From Thermoplasmatota archaeon (GTDB taxonomy: Archaea; Thermoplasmatota; Poseidoniia; Poseidoniales; Thalassarchaeaceae): DNA of 64,000 nucleotides. Position 1 is the first letter of the stretch. Each line of letters starts with the position of its first letter. The notes under the pieces were generated by a model that worked only from the letters and a program-made list of their open reading frames with translations, was not told the DNA's origin and searched no databases. Location of the stretch: the NCBI GenBank assembly GCA_030828405.1, contig JAURCP010000003.1, forward strand, positions 1 through 64,000, in the 5' to 3' direction. Of this stretch, positions 48,604 through 59,103 are shown piece after piece. Made by a program: the position numbers and the translations under genes.

Positions 48604-50106
48604 TTAAGCCGCTAAATCATATAATCTCTCAACTTTTTGCTTTAGATATTCAATAAAATCGTTTGGTGATGGCGGACGACCAGTAGCTTCTTCAACTAAT
48701 TCTGCAGGAGTTATTATACTCCCCCTTGAATGTACCTTTCTTCTCATCCATTCTAATAATGGTGTAAAATTACCTGTTCGTATATCTTCATCATGATTCG
48801 GTAGATCTTTTCTTGCCGCAGTAAGTAATTGAGCCGAGTATAAATTTCCAAGTGTGTAGGTAGGAAAGTATCCAAATGCACCAAATGACCAATGAATATC
48901 TTGTAGAACACCCAGTGTTCTATTAGGTGCTCTAATCCCTAAGTATTCTTCATACATATCATCCCATACATCTGGCAGGTCATCTACTTCAATCTCTCCA
49001 GCAATTAGTTTCTTCTCTATTTCATATCTTATCATAATATGCAGATTATAGGTCGCTTCATCTGCTTCAACTCTGATTAAACTAGGCTCTACAAAATTTA
49101 CAGAGCGCCATAATTCGTCTGCAGATACATTTTTCATTTGCTCAGGAAAGTATTTTTTCCATGTGGGAAGTGCCCATTCACAAAATTCTTTCGATCTACC
49201 TACTTGATTTTCCCATAGGCGACTTTGACTTTCATGTACTCCCAGTCCATTAGCTGAACCAGCTGGTTGAAAATCTAAATTTCGAGGCCTTCCTTGTTCA
49301 TACAGTCCATGGCCTGTTTCATGTAGAGACCCATATAATGAACCAAATGGATCAGATTCGTCATATCTGGTTGTCCACCTAACATCATCTGGATTTGGTC
49401 CTCCACAGAATGGATGGGTTGATGCGTCTCTTCTACCTGCTTCAAAGTCAAAACCTATCGATTCAGAAATTGATTGGGAAAGTTTCTCTTGACCTTCTTT
49501 ACTCCAATTATTCTCATGAACCCAAGACATTTCTGGTTTCTTTCCATTTTCAATGACCTTTTTCACTAATGGTGCGACGTTTTCTCTAAGTCCAGCAAAT
49601 AATGGGTCAACTTTTGATACTGTTAATCCCGATTCATATAAATCCAGTAATGCATCATACCTCACTTCTTGAAATCCTAAATAATCTGCTTTTTTCCTGG
49701 ACATTTCTACCATTTTGGCTAGATCATTTCTGAAGATAGAAAAATCATTTTTTGCTCTTGCTTCAGTCCAAGAAATCTGAGATTTTGATTTATGCATAGC
49801 CATTTCTGCTACAAAATCAGTAGGTAACTTGGTGGCCTTATTGTAAGAATCTTTTGCTAATCTAACATTTCCTCTCTGAATCTCATCTAGATTGTTATCC
49901 TTCTCTAATATTTCAAGTAATTCACCAATCCTTGAATCAGTTAATTTTTCATGACCGGTTCTTGAAATCCAAGATAATTGTTCTGCTCTTAATTTTGCAG
50001 CCTTTGGTGGCATCAGAACTTCTTGATCCCACCCCAATAATCCTCCAATTTGATTAACTAAGTCAATATCCTTCAACCTTTCTAATAGTTCATCATAAGC
50101 ATTCAT
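48604..50106 (-). CDS. Carboxypeptidase Taq (M32) family metallopeptidase
   Basis: SLHETGHGLYEQG (HExxH), HESQSRLWENQVGRS, full M32 layout. Confidence 0.92.
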   Translation of the reverse strand: MNAYDELLERLKDIDLVNQIGGLLGWDQEVLMPPKAAKLRAEQLSWISRTGHEKLTDSRIGELLEILEKDNNLDEIQRGNVRLAKDSYNKATKLPTDFVAEMAMHKSKSQISWTEARAKNDFSIFRNDLAKMVEMSRKKADYLGFQEVRYDALLDLYESGLTVSKVDPLFAGLRENVAPLVKKVIENGKKPEMSWVHENNWSKEGQEKLSQSISESIGFDFEAGRRDASTHPFCGGPNPDDVRWTTRYDESDPFGSLYGSLHETGHGLYEQGRPRNLDFQPAGSANGLGVHESQSRLWENQVGRSKEFCEWALPTWKKYFPEQMKNVSADELWRSVNFVEPSLIRVEADEATYNLHIMIRYEIEKKLIAGEIEVDDLPDVWDDMYEEYLGIRAPNRTLGVLQDIHWSFGAFGYFPTYTLGNLYSAQLLTAARKDLPNHDEDIRTGNFTPLLEWMRRKVHSRGSIITPAELVEEATGRPPSPNDFIEYLKQKVERLYDLAA

Positions 50107-50179
50107 AACTACCCGGAATAATTATGTTAAATCAACCCCTTCGATTGAGATTCTCAGAATGGCTACTGAATTAATATCC

Positions 50180-51055
50180 TCATAAACCAAAAGATTCTCT
50201 TAATATCAAACCTACCAAGAAAGAAATCATTGTAACTATTAATAGGATAATAACCATTTCAATAAATCTTCTATTGAAAGATTTATCTTGAGCAACCGAT
50301 ACATAAAAATTAAACATCGCAATAATCAATAGTCCAATTATAAAAGTGATGATTAGTGCTTGGATATGCGGTTCTAAGCCGAAAATAATTTCGCTGTTAT
50401 CAGTTAATAGTAAGTAAGGTATTACTAATAGAAATACTGTAATTATATATGCAGAACCTGTAAATAATGCTGCTTTAATTGGTGAACGATTTGAATTCTC
50501 TTCCTTCGTTGCCAAAAATTCTGAAGCAGCCATACTGAAAGAAGCAGAAATACCTGTTACTAAGCCAGCCAATGCAACAATCCTCAATTCTTGAAATGCA
50601 AAAGTAAGCCCCGCCAATGCACCTGTAAGTTCAACTAATGCATCAGATAATCCTAGTATAATGCTACTTAGATAATTTAAAGCATCCTCTTCCAATAATG
50701 ACAAAAGCTCTTTTTCATGTTCATCTTCTTCTTCTGCTATATCGTCATAACCCAGATCTCGATATTCTCGAGCAGCATTTTGCTCTGTTTTCTCCATTAA
50801 CTTTAAAGAAAACGTCAGTCCCAAAAAAATTGAAGTTATTACATGAAAATATACTCTAAACTTTGAATAATCAACATCTTCTCCAGTTTTTTCCTTGAGT
50901 AAATTATAGTGATTATTTTCTTGCATATAGATTTTCTGTAAGATATTTTTATTTTCTGCCTTTTTCTCTCTATTGGCTAGCCTTCTGTAAACTTCCATTT
51001 CGGTTCTTTCCATTCTCTGAAGCCGAATTAATCGCCTTCGTTCCACCTTGTTCAC
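50180..51055 (-). CDS. Ferritin-like/VIT1-CCC1 family membrane protein
   Basis: N-terminal E-rich ferritin-like helices (AENKNILQKIYMQENNHYNLL, EEEDEHEKELL), then ILGLSDALVELTGALAGLTFAF (VIT1 signature) and TM helices. Confidence 0.8.
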   Translation of the reverse strand: MNKVERRRLIRLQRMERTEMEVYRRLANREKKAENKNILQKIYMQENNHYNLLKEKTGEDVDYSKFRVYFHVITSIFLGLTFSLKLMEKTEQNAAREYRDLGYDDIAEEEDEHEKELLSLLEEDALNYLSSIILGLSDALVELTGALAGLTFAFQELRIVALAGLVTGISASFSMAASEFLATKEENSNRSPIKAALFTGSAYIITVFLLVIPYLLLTDNSEIIFGLEPHIQALIITFIIGLLIIAMFNFYVSVAQDKSFNRRFIEMVIILLIVTMISFLVGLILRESFGL

Positions 51056-51187
51056 GATAACACTAGTTAAGTAGGAGTTATATCAACTAATCTATCTCTT
51101 TTTTCATTTTATCATTTAACTAATTAATAAAAATTAAACGAACTACAATAGCAAAGACTCTTGAGCGGTTTAATTAGCGCCCGATAT

Positions 51188-53008
51188 ATGTCTAAGAGGA
51201 TGCTGAGTTTATGCTTGGCACTTTTAGTAATCAGCCCATTATTATCTGGTTGCATGGATAAAGCAATTTCAAATCCTGAAATAGAAGATTCTCATTGGTT
51301 ACCGCCTGTTGAAGAAAGATCAGATATGCAATATCAGATTGATGACGTATTTAGCCGAGTATCATCTAACGGCTCATACGATATAGGGACGGTAAGGTCA
51401 GTTTATGTTTCAGTGCCGTCTATTACTGTAAGCGATGGTGGTGCGGGATTAACTGGGGATGCTGTGGTCCACCTTGGATTATGGTTGCCAATAATTGAAG
51501 GATGTGACTACGATTCTGCAGAAATACTAGAAGATTGTCAAGTACCTGTCATCGCAGAAATAGGGCCATATTATGACGATGGAGATGTAGATGCCCTTAC
51601 TCCAGCTGATAGATTAGGTCGATTTTTAATAGAAAATTTTGTACCTCATGGATATGGGGTTGCTCAAGTTAGTGTATTTGGTACTGGAGAAAGTAATCAT
51701 TGTATGGATTTAATGGGTTTAGATGAACAAAGAGGTATCGATGCGGCTGTTGAATATTTAGGAACCGCTCCCTTTTCTAATGGGGCGGTCGGCATAATTG
51801 GAAAGTCATATGATGGTTCTACTCCTTGGGAAGCCGCAGCTATGGGCTCTGAATATCTAAAGACAATAATTCCAATGTCTGGCCTAATTGGGGCACATGA
51901 TTTAATGTGGCGTAATGGAAGTATGGAGGCAAGAGGGGCAATTATGCACAATGGAGTCTATGGAAGCTTTGGTTTAGATGGCGATTTGGAAGATGCCGAA
52001 AATGCATGTGAAGGATATTTAGAAGGATATTATGCTGGACCTGCTGCATACTTATCAGGAGATAATCTTGCATGGCTTGGAAGTGATTATTGGTCAGAGC
52101 GAACTTTCCTTGAAAGAGCACTACAAAATTATAACGGTTCCATCTATATCATTCATGGTATGCAAGATTGGAACGTCGACCCTCATATGGCATTTCCAAC
52201 ACACAATATTTTTCGTGATGCAGGTTTTGATGTGAAGGGCCTTTACGGTCAATGGGGTCATGACTATCCTGATAGAGAAAGCGGCCATGCAGGATTATCT
52301 AGTGGCAGGGGCGCTGAAGCTTTCCCATTTACTCTTAGATGGGATTGGGCTGATGATTTACTAGAATGGTTCGATTATTATCTTAAAGAACAAGGTCCCG
52401 AGCCGAGACTTATAGCTGAAATTCAAGATAACATTGGAGGTTGGAGAGTTGAGCAAACCTATCCTCCTTTAGATCAGGAATTACTACAGTACGACATGGA
52501 TGATTGTGATGTAATAGGAGGTGGAGAAACCATTACTTCAACTTCTCAATTATCTATCGAATGCCCATTTTTTGAATATGAAACTAGAATTATTGGTACT
52601 CCAACCTTCCACGTTGAAGCGACAATATCTTTACTTTCTACAAGTGGTCATCTATTCGTAGAGATGGTTCAAGCGAGTAATGGTATGCACCTAGGTCATG
52701 CTGTAATGGATTTAAGATTCCATAATGGAGGTAAAGAGGGAGAGTCTCTTTCACCTGGCGAGACAGTAATTGCTAAAATGGAATTTTTTGGTATGGATGT
52801 AGTGATTCCAGAAGGTGACGGTATTCACCTTTTAGTAACACAAACAGGTGAAGATTACATCCCAAGCCCCGTTTCAACAATGGCAGTTACTTTAGGATTA
52901 GGCACTAGTAGTATCTTGACATTACCTATCTCACAAACAGATTGTGATGAATTATTTCTCCCCCCAATGCAAGAACCTTATCCTCAATGTTTGATAACAA
53001 TACAATAG
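51188..53008 (+). CDS. Secreted lipoprotein, CocE/X-Pro dipeptidyl-peptidase (S15)-like hydrolase
   Basis: Signal peptide and lipobox LLSGC; catalytic region [23 protein letters not shown]-terminal XPDP-type jelly roll. Track ORF starts at 51161. Confidence 0.8.
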   Translation: MSKRMLSLCLALLVISPLLSGCMDKAISNPEIEDSHWLPPVEERSDMQYQIDDVFSRVSSNGSYDIGTVRSVYVSVPSITVSDGGAGLTGDAVVHLGLWLPIIEGCDYDSAEILEDCQVPVIAEIGPYYDDGDVDALTPADRLGRFLIENFVPHGYGVAQVSVFGTGESNHCMDLMGLDEQRGIDAAVEYLGTAPFSNGAVGIIGKSYDGSTPWEAAAMGSEYLKTIIPMSGLIGAHDLMWRNGSMEARGAIMHNGVYGSFGLDGDLEDAENACEGYLEGYYAGPAAYLSGDNLAWLGSDYWSERTFLERALQNYNGSIYIIHGMQDWNVDPHMAFPTHNIFRDAGFDVKGLYGQWGHDYPDRESGHAGLSSGRGAEAFPFTLRWDWADDLLEWFDYYLKEQGPEPRLIAEIQDNIGGWRVEQTYPPLDQELLQYDMDDCDVIGGGETITSTSQLSIECPFFEYETRIIGTPTFHVEATISLLSTSGHLFVEMVQASNGMHLGHAVMDLRFHNGGKEGESLSPGETVIAKMEFFGMDVVIPEGDGIHLLVTQTGEDYIPSPVSTMAVTLGLGTSSILTLPISQTDCDELFLPPMQEPYPQCLITIQ

Positions 53009-53068
53009 TAATATTTTTTTGACACTATAATCCGAACTCTTGATGCCAAATATCGATTCCGAGGTATC

Positions 53069-54607
53069 ATGGTGGCTACAGATTCACGGGTCAATGTGTC
53101 CGTTTCAGATCGTATATTAGCCCATCTTTGGGAACAAGATCACCAAGCTGATCATTATCTTGTAACATTTGAAATGACTAGGCCAGGGATTGCAGAAGTA
53201 TGTGCTCTTCATTTGCCAAATGTCTCGCGTTCTATGAGAGAGTTGATTTCAGACGGTTTAGTATCAGAACACACTAGAGCGGTTAGAGGTGAAGAACGTC
53301 GTCAAAAAACATGGCAGTTAACCGAGGAAGGACGTAAAAATGCTAGAAATAGTATTGAAAAATTACGTTCAATGAAGATTTTAATCCGAGACAAAAAAGG
53401 TAAACTATTGGAGATTAGAGCTGATGAAGCCTCTAAGAAATTACAAACAGAACTCACACTATTGCAAGTTTTGATGCATGCCCAACACGAAGGTGTATTG
53501 AATTTTGGAGATATTAGATTCGGTGCAATTATACGCTCAGACGAAAAGGTTACACCCGGTTCTATATCATTACTTTCGGGAGCTCACTCAACTTACCATA
53601 CTAGACCACCTGAAACTAGAGAAGTTCATGGTCGTTCATTGGAGAAGGAAATAATCAATAAGTGGTATCAATCAAAGACTCCCATGTTTGTTCTTTCCGG
53701 AATTGCTGGTTGTGGAAAAACTACTCTAGTTTCATTTTGGATGGGAAATCTGTTTTCCTCAAATAATAATATCCAAGCTATGTATTATCCTTGTCAGCCT
53801 TGGGATACTTCGTTAGGTATAGCAACTAGTCTATTGCACCGTATTGGGGTGGGTTCAGATGATACATCTTCAGACCCTTATGGTATATTGGAATCTCTCC
53901 CCCTTAAACCAGGAGCGATCTTTAATATTGACTTATTTCGAAGAAGATTAACTGCTCATTTGTTAGATGAAAATAATTTGTTAGAAAATAATTTTTCAGA
54001 GATACTTGTTATTCTTGATGATGTACACAATATAGGTACAGATGGAGCTAACTTTTTCGGCTCATTACTACAAGTATCGGAATCAACAAAAATGCGTCTA
54101 TTACTTATTTCCAGATCTAATCTTGCATTTTATGATCGGCGCGATGTACATACCAGAGGAAAAGTCGAAGAATTAATTTTATCTGGCTTAAATTTAGAGG
54201 AAATTAAAGAATGGTTAAATGATTTAGAAATATCAAATAATGCACCAGTTGAAGAGATTTTTACAGTAACGGGGGGACATCCTCTAGCCCTTGAATTATT
54301 AGAAATATATGGTAATACTTTGCATGAAGATTGGCTTAGATTTCTTGACGAAGAAATTCTTGATGTTCTGCCAGAAGATCATAGGGAATTATTAGCGTTT
54401 TTAGCAGTTTCAGATACACCGGTTCCCTGGAAAATTTTAGCCAAAGCCTCCAATTATAATGGAAAACCTCCTAAGAATTTAATTGAAAGGGGTTTAATGT
54501 TGGAATTAGAAGGAGGTATGTGGTTACATGAAGCTCTTCGTTCTCGGTTACTAAGAGAAGTAGGCACCCCTCTTGACGATAGGGCCAAAAAATTAGGCTT
54601 GAACTAA
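53069..54607 (+). CDS. Winged-helix + STAND-type P-loop ATPase
   Basis: N-terminal MarR-like wHTH (LPNVSRSMRELISDGLVSEHTRAVRGEERRQKTWQLTEEGR); VLSGIAGCGKTTLVSFW (Walker A), EILVILDDVHNI (Walker B), TGGHPLALELL (GxP motif). Confidence 0.82.
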   Translation: MVATDSRVNVSVSDRILAHLWEQDHQADHYLVTFEMTRPGIAEVCALHLPNVSRSMRELISDGLVSEHTRAVRGEERRQKTWQLTEEGRKNARNSIEKLRSMKILIRDKKGKLLEIRADEASKKLQTELTLLQVLMHAQHEGVLNFGDIRFGAIIRSDEKVTPGSISLLSGAHSTYHTRPPETREVHGRSLEKEIINKWYQSKTPMFVLSGIAGCGKTTLVSFWMGNLFSSNNNIQAMYYPCQPWDTSLGIATSLLHRIGVGSDDTSSDPYGILESLPLKPGAIFNIDLFRRRLTAHLLDENNLLENNFSEILVILDDVHNIGTDGANFFGSLLQVSESTKMRLLLISRSNLAFYDRRDVHTRGKVEELILSGLNLEEIKEWLNDLEISNNAPVEEIFTVTGGHPLALELLEIYGNTLHEDWLRFLDEEILDVLPEDHRELLAFLAVSDTPVPWKILAKASNYNGKPPKNLIERGLMLELEGGMWLHEALRSRLLREVGTPLDDRAKKLGLN

Positions 54608-54936
54608 TTCATATATTTTCCAAGCCACTGGTCAAACATGGGTTTTGGTCTTGCCCCTGTCATCTGGTCAACAGCCTGTCCATTGTGGAATAAGACCAAA
54701 GCAGGAATACCTCTAAAACCGAATTTACCCATTGAGAGAGGATTCATATCTGTATTTACTTTAGCAATTGTGATATCTCTTTCTTCTGCAATTTGATTTA
54801 AAATAGGTGCAATCATCTTACAAGGTCCACACCAAGGCGCCCAGAAGTCCACCAGCACCCATTCACTACTTTTCGTCACCATATCAAACTCTGCATCACT
54901 CGCATCTACTACCCGGCCCATACTCACAACCAACAA
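54604..54936 (-). CDS. trxA: Thioredoxin
   Basis: VLVDFWAPWCGPCKMIAPIL, GIPALVLFHNGQAVDQMTGA. Confidence 0.95.
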   Translation of the reverse strand: MLVVSMGRVVDASDAEFDMVTKSSEWVLVDFWAPWCGPCKMIAPILNQIAEERDITIAKVNTDMNPLSMGKFGFRGIPALVLFHNGQAVDQMTGARPKPMFDQWLGKYMN

Positions 54937-55042
54937 ACTTCGAGTTCTAATTACCCCTAATAATAATTTGTTATTTTAAATCATAACTTTAGTAGTAACT
55001 ATTGAGTACCTTGGGCTTATCGTATTGACCAGAGGATAGGTT

Positions 55043-55717
55043 ATGCAGATAGCTCCTAGTATACTTACCGCCGACTTTTGTGAGTTAGGTAAACTGATGG
55101 AAGAACTAGTATCTCAAGGGATTGATTGGATTCATCTTGATGTTATGGATGGTAATTGGGTGATCAATAAAACAATCACTTTTGGTCCTTCTTTAGTCCG
55201 TAGTATTCGTCAAAAATTAGGTTCTGAGATTTTTATCGATTGTCATTTAATGATTACTAATGCTGAAGAAACATGGGAGCAATACGTGGAAGCCGGAGTC
55301 AATTTAGTCATCTTTCATATTGAGGCTGTAAATGATGCCAACGTCCTTATCGACAATCTCCATTCCAGTGGCTGTCAAGCAGGTATTGTACTCAATCCAG
55401 ATACACCTACATCTGAAGTACTTCCATATTTGTCAAAACTTGATCTTGTACTTGTAATGAGTGTAGTACCTGGCAAAGGAGGCCAATCATTTATGCCAGA
55501 AATGGAATCAAAGATTCGTGAGTTTCGATTAGCAATAAATAATCAGATAGATTCCGGAGGACTTCCTACAAAATTAATGATAGATGGTGGAATAAAACAC
55601 TACAATGCAGCTTTAGTCAAGAGTTGGGGTATAGATGTCGCAGTAATTGGTAGTGGAATCATAAATGACAACGGGACTATCGAAGAAAATCTAAAAGAAA
55701 TCACCTCAGCATTGTAA
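55043..55717 (+). CDS. rpe: Ribulose-phosphate 3-epimerase
   Basis: IAPSILTADFCELGKLM, HLDVMDGNWV, DCHLMI, MSVVPGKGGQSFMPEM, DGGI. Confidence 0.95.
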   Translation: MQIAPSILTADFCELGKLMEELVSQGIDWIHLDVMDGNWVINKTITFGPSLVRSIRQKLGSEIFIDCHLMITNAEETWEQYVEAGVNLVIFHIEAVNDANVLIDNLHSSGCQAGIVLNPDTPTSEVLPYLSKLDLVLVMSVVPGKGGQSFMPEMESKIREFRLAINNQIDSGGLPTKLMIDGGIKHYNAALVKSWGIDVAVIGSGIINDNGTIEENLKEITSAL

Positions 55718-55771
55718 AATTGAAGTATTTCATCAGCGAGGTTCAAAGAGGGCGGTCGCTAGAGAGTATAC

Positions 55772-56098
55772 ATGGTGACCGAAGCGTGGATGGTTTCAGA
55801 GATACAAAAAATAGTTCCCGACGCAAATATTGAAGCCACTGATTTACATGGTAGCGGAGATCATTTTCATGTACGTGTAGTTTCAGATTCTTATTTAGGA
55901 ATCAGACCATTACAAAGACAGAGACCAATCTTAAATCACTTTAAGCCATATATTGCACAAAATATTGTTCATGCTTTAGACTTGAAATGTATGACTATTG
56001 AACAAGCAGAATCAACACTTGATACTGCCTTTGACCCTCACTCTGAGAAAAAAACAGAATTTTTTGGAGTGCATATCCGTAGAGAGAAAAAGGAGTGA
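55772..56098 (+). CDS. BolA family protein
   Basis: DANIEATDLHGSGDHFHVRVVSDSYLGIRPLQRQRPI...HALDLKCMT (BolA fold). 4-nt overlap with the following glutaredoxin gene. Confidence 0.88.
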   Translation: MVTEAWMVSEIQKIVPDANIEATDLHGSGDHFHVRVVSDSYLGIRPLQRQRPILNHFKPYIAQNIVHALDLKCMTIEQAESTLDTAFDPHSEKKTEFFGVHIRREKKE

Positions 56099-56430
56099 AT
56101 AAAATGAGTTTTAATTGGACCCCAGATGAATTACAAGAGATAGTAGCCAATAACCCAATTGTGTTGTTTATGAAAGGTACCCCTGAACAACCAAGATGTG
56201 GTTTTAGTAACAGGGCTGCCACTGTTTTAGGACAATTGGAAGAAAAATGGGCAAGTATAGATGTTCTTTCTGACCCTAGAGCAATTCCATCTATTTGTGC
56301 TTGGTCTGATTTCCCAACAATGCCTCAGATTTTTATTAATGGAGAACTAATTGGCGGTTCTGATATAGCATTGGAAATGTACGAAAGTGGGGAACTCCAA
56401 AAGATGATTTCCGAAAGTTCTTCCGAGTGA
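56095..56430 (+). CDS. Monothiol glutaredoxin (Grx4/GrxD, CGFS type)
   Basis: NPIVLFMKGTPEQPRCGFSNRAATVL...WSDFPTMPQIFINGELIGGSDIALEMYESGEL. Confidence 0.95.
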   Translation: MNKMSFNWTPDELQEIVANNPIVLFMKGTPEQPRCGFSNRAATVLGQLEEKWASIDVLSDPRAIPSICAWSDFPTMPQIFINGELIGGSDIALEMYESGELQKMISESSSE

Positions 56431-56431
56431 G

Positions 56432-57355
56432 ATGGAATCAATGCCGGTCAATGGCGACCGAAAAAATATGTTGATTGCTCTATTTGGTTCGACACTAATT
56501 TCTTTCGCACCATTATTCTATCAGTATTCCGAAACCAATCCCGTAACAGGGGCGTTTTTTCGTATGGCGTATGCCCTTCCTGTATTGATATTGTTAATTT
56601 TCCTTCTTAATTCGAAAGATACTCGTAGTCGAGAATCTCGTTCTCTTACATTATTTGCAGGATTATTGATATCATTAGATTTTGTAGGATATCATACTGC
56701 TATTGATTATATAGGGACTGGAATAGCAACTATGATTGGCAATTCACAAGTCATTATTGTCACGCTAGTCAGTTGGAAATTTCTTGGAGAGAAACCAAAC
56801 AAATCGATTCTTTTTGCTTTACCAGTTGTAGTTTTAGGTTTGGCTTTAATATCTGGAATATGGGATGATGAACCGTATGGTGAAGATCCATTTAAAGGAG
56901 TGATTGCCGGAGTCTTCGCGGCGATTTTTTATTCTTCATTTTTGATTGTATATAGATACTCAAATAGAGAAATGGCTCCTGCGCAAAATCTCCAGTTTGA
57001 TGCTACAGCTGGTGCTGCGTTTGGGCTTCTTTTAATTGGGATAATGCCTTTAAATTCACTCGGTGTTGAACCAATAATTCTACAACCTGCCTGGCCGAGC
57101 CATGCTTGGCTAATTCTATTAGCAATTTGTTGTCAAGTGGCAGGATGGATCGCAATAACTTATGCATTACCAAGACTGCCTGGCGCCAAAACTTCTTTCG
57201 CAGTGCTTTTACAACCGGTTTTAACTATAATCTGGGGATTATTGATTTTAGATGAAGAACCATCTTTGCAACAATCTATGGGGATATTGTTAATTCTTGG
57301 CTCAGTAATTTCTGTGACTATATTTGGTAATACTAGAGTTAACACTGAGAGATAA
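56432..57355 (+). CDS. EamA/DMT-family transporter
   Basis: About 10 TM segments; duplicated EamA-like halves. Confidence 0.88.
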   Translation: MESMPVNGDRKNMLIALFGSTLISFAPLFYQYSETNPVTGAFFRMAYALPVLILLIFLLNSKDTRSRESRSLTLFAGLLISLDFVGYHTAIDYIGTGIATMIGNSQVIIVTLVSWKFLGEKPNKSILFALPVVVLGLALISGIWDDEPYGEDPFKGVIAGVFAAIFYSSFLIVYRYSNREMAPAQNLQFDATAGAAFGLLLIGIMPLNSLGVEPIILQPAWPSHAWLILLAICCQVAGWIAITYALPRLPGAKTSFAVLLQPVLTIIWGLLILDEEPSLQQSMGILLILGSVISVTIFGNTRVNTER

Positions 57356-57361
57356 TTAGGT

Positions 57362-57424
57362 GTACAGGGCGAGAGATATTAGCGAGGGGATGGGATGCAC
57401 TCAGCAGAACCTTACGACCTGTAC
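57362..57424. other. 63-nt element closed by a perfect 7-bp inverted repeat (possible small RNA)
   Basis: GTACAGG (57362-57368) pairs with CCTGTAC (57418-57424); purine/GC-enriched interior in an otherwise AT-rich intergenic gap. Confidence 0.3.
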
Positions 57425-57502
57425 GATGATTGATATGGGTAGGTAATTCATAATCCTTCTTAGGTTAAAGTGTAAAAGTTGTGTAAATCTTGATTTTCTT
57501 CG

Positions 57503-58513
57503 TTAAAGTACGGTTAATACTTCAGGACCGCCATCTGTGACAATAACTGTATGCTCGAATTGACCTACATTTCCTCCATCTACATCTCTCAAAGCTTCGT
57601 AAACTTCTAAGAATCTAATAGAAGTTAATTTTTTAGTCATTGCTTTCCATTTCTTTTGTAGAGATTCTTGATCTTCGTTTGGAAATGGTTTTTCCAGTAA
57701 TGGATATGCCCATCTAGCAGCGAATGGAAGAGTATTATAACGCTCTTCTATGTATCTCGCCATTGTTGCACCTAGTGGCTTTAGTTTCCCTTTTGAAAGT
57801 GCTTTACGTATTGAAACGTCTCCGGTAACTCTCAAGATATTCGAAGATCCAGATGGAGGAACATTCTCTACCATACCTGATTCTCCCGTTGTATTAAATG
57901 GTTCAATAGCATAAACACCTCCAACTTCTGCATTTCCTTTGAAACCCGAGTTTGGCCCACAAGCAAATGAAGGTATTGAGGTTCCAGAATGTAAATTCCA
58001 TCTTTCTAGTTGATGACCACATAAATTTCTGATAGGTTGAAATCCAGCATCTTTCGTTACTTGTTCAGCCGCTTTACCTATTTCATGCCAAGAAGTTCCT
58101 GGATGCATTTTTTCTATAGACGCATCTCTTGCCTCTTTAGCGGCTTTAATTTGATCTGTATGATTTTTTCCATTACCAACTTCTAATGTTAACGCATTAT
58201 CTGCTAAAGCACCTTTGATATGGACTCCAACATCTAACTTGACAAGATCTCCTTTTTCAAAAATCATTGGCCTGTCCCATCCTTCTGGAGGTAAATCATG
58301 ATGGCTAGAAGTAAAATGAGCGGCAATATCGTTTACAGAAATTGTAACTGGAAATGCTGCCTGACCTCCATGTCTCCTGATAAATCTCTCTGCAGAATCT
58401 ATTACTTCAATCCAAGATTTCCCCTCTTGAATTTCATCTTTTATTCCTTCTAAAGCCCTTCTAGCAACGTGACCAGCGTCTCTCCATTGTTTTAAATCCG
58501 CTTCTTCCACCAT
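57503..58513 (-). CDS. map: Methionine aminopeptidase (type II, archaeal)
   Basis: PVTISVNDIAAHFTS, GDLVKLDVGVHIKGALADNALT, NLCGHQLERWNLHSGTSIPSF, YAIEPFNTTGESG. Confidence 0.92.
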   Translation of the reverse strand: MVEEADLKQWRDAGHVARRALEGIKDEIQEGKSWIEVIDSAERFIRRHGGQAAFPVTISVNDIAAHFTSSHHDLPPEGWDRPMIFEKGDLVKLDVGVHIKGALADNALTLEVGNGKNHTDQIKAAKEARDASIEKMHPGTSWHEIGKAAEQVTKDAGFQPIRNLCGHQLERWNLHSGTSIPSFACGPNSGFKGNAEVGGVYAIEPFNTTGESGMVENVPPSGSSNILRVTGDVSIRKALSKGKLKPLGATMARYIEERYNTLPFAARWAYPLLEKPFPNEDQESLQKKWKAMTKKLTSIRFLEVYEALRDVDGGNVGQFEHTVIVTDGGPEVLTVL

Positions 58514-59094
58514 TCTAGAATCTCCCTTTTCCCGACCAAACCTTCTCTCAAAACCTCAATCTCGTCACTGTTGGGTGATTTACAGACCGTATACCATGCT
58601 ATCAAGGTACTGGGTGCTCCTCCCGAACAAGTACCTGATAGATATGAAACCATATTCTCCGAAGAAGAAAGTGTTTTTGCAGCCATTTCACAGTCTCTCA
58701 AAGGTTCCGAACCACTAATATTTGCAGAAGTTGCAGTTAGTGGGCCTGTTTTTTCAATTAATTTTTTAGCGACGGGATCGACTAAAATACGGATTGCTAT
58801 TTTATCTCCTCCTAATCTATTATCTAGTGGTTCTTTTGCGGGGAGAATTACTGTTAGAGAACCTTCTGGAAATGCTGAAATGAAGTCTTCTAAATCATCT
58901 GTCAAATAAACTAATTCTGATGCCTGCTGTAGGTTACTAACTCCTACACTAACTATCATTTCATTTGGTCTTTTTTTAATTCTATATAATTCATCCAGAG
59001 ATTTAGATGTTAAAGTACACCCTAAAGCCGGAAGAGTAGATGTGGGGTAAACTATACAATTTCCTTCCAATACTTCTTGTACTTCTTTATCCAA
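58492..59094 (-). CDS. Sua5/YciO/YrdC-family threonylcarbamoyl-AMP synthase
   Basis: IVYPTSTLPALGCTLTSKSLDELYRIKKRP...TGPLTATSANISG. Confidence 0.9.
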   Translation of the reverse strand: MDKEVQEVLEGNCIVYPTSTLPALGCTLTSKSLDELYRIKKRPNEMIVSVGVSNLQQASELVYLTDDLEDFISAFPEGSLTVILPAKEPLDNRLGGDKIAIRILVDPVAKKLIEKTGPLTATSANISGSEPLRDCEMAAKTLSSSENMVSYLSGTCSGGAPSTLIAWYTVCKSPNSDEIEVLREGLVGKREILEWWKKRI

Positions 59095-59103
59095 AATCTC
59101 ACC

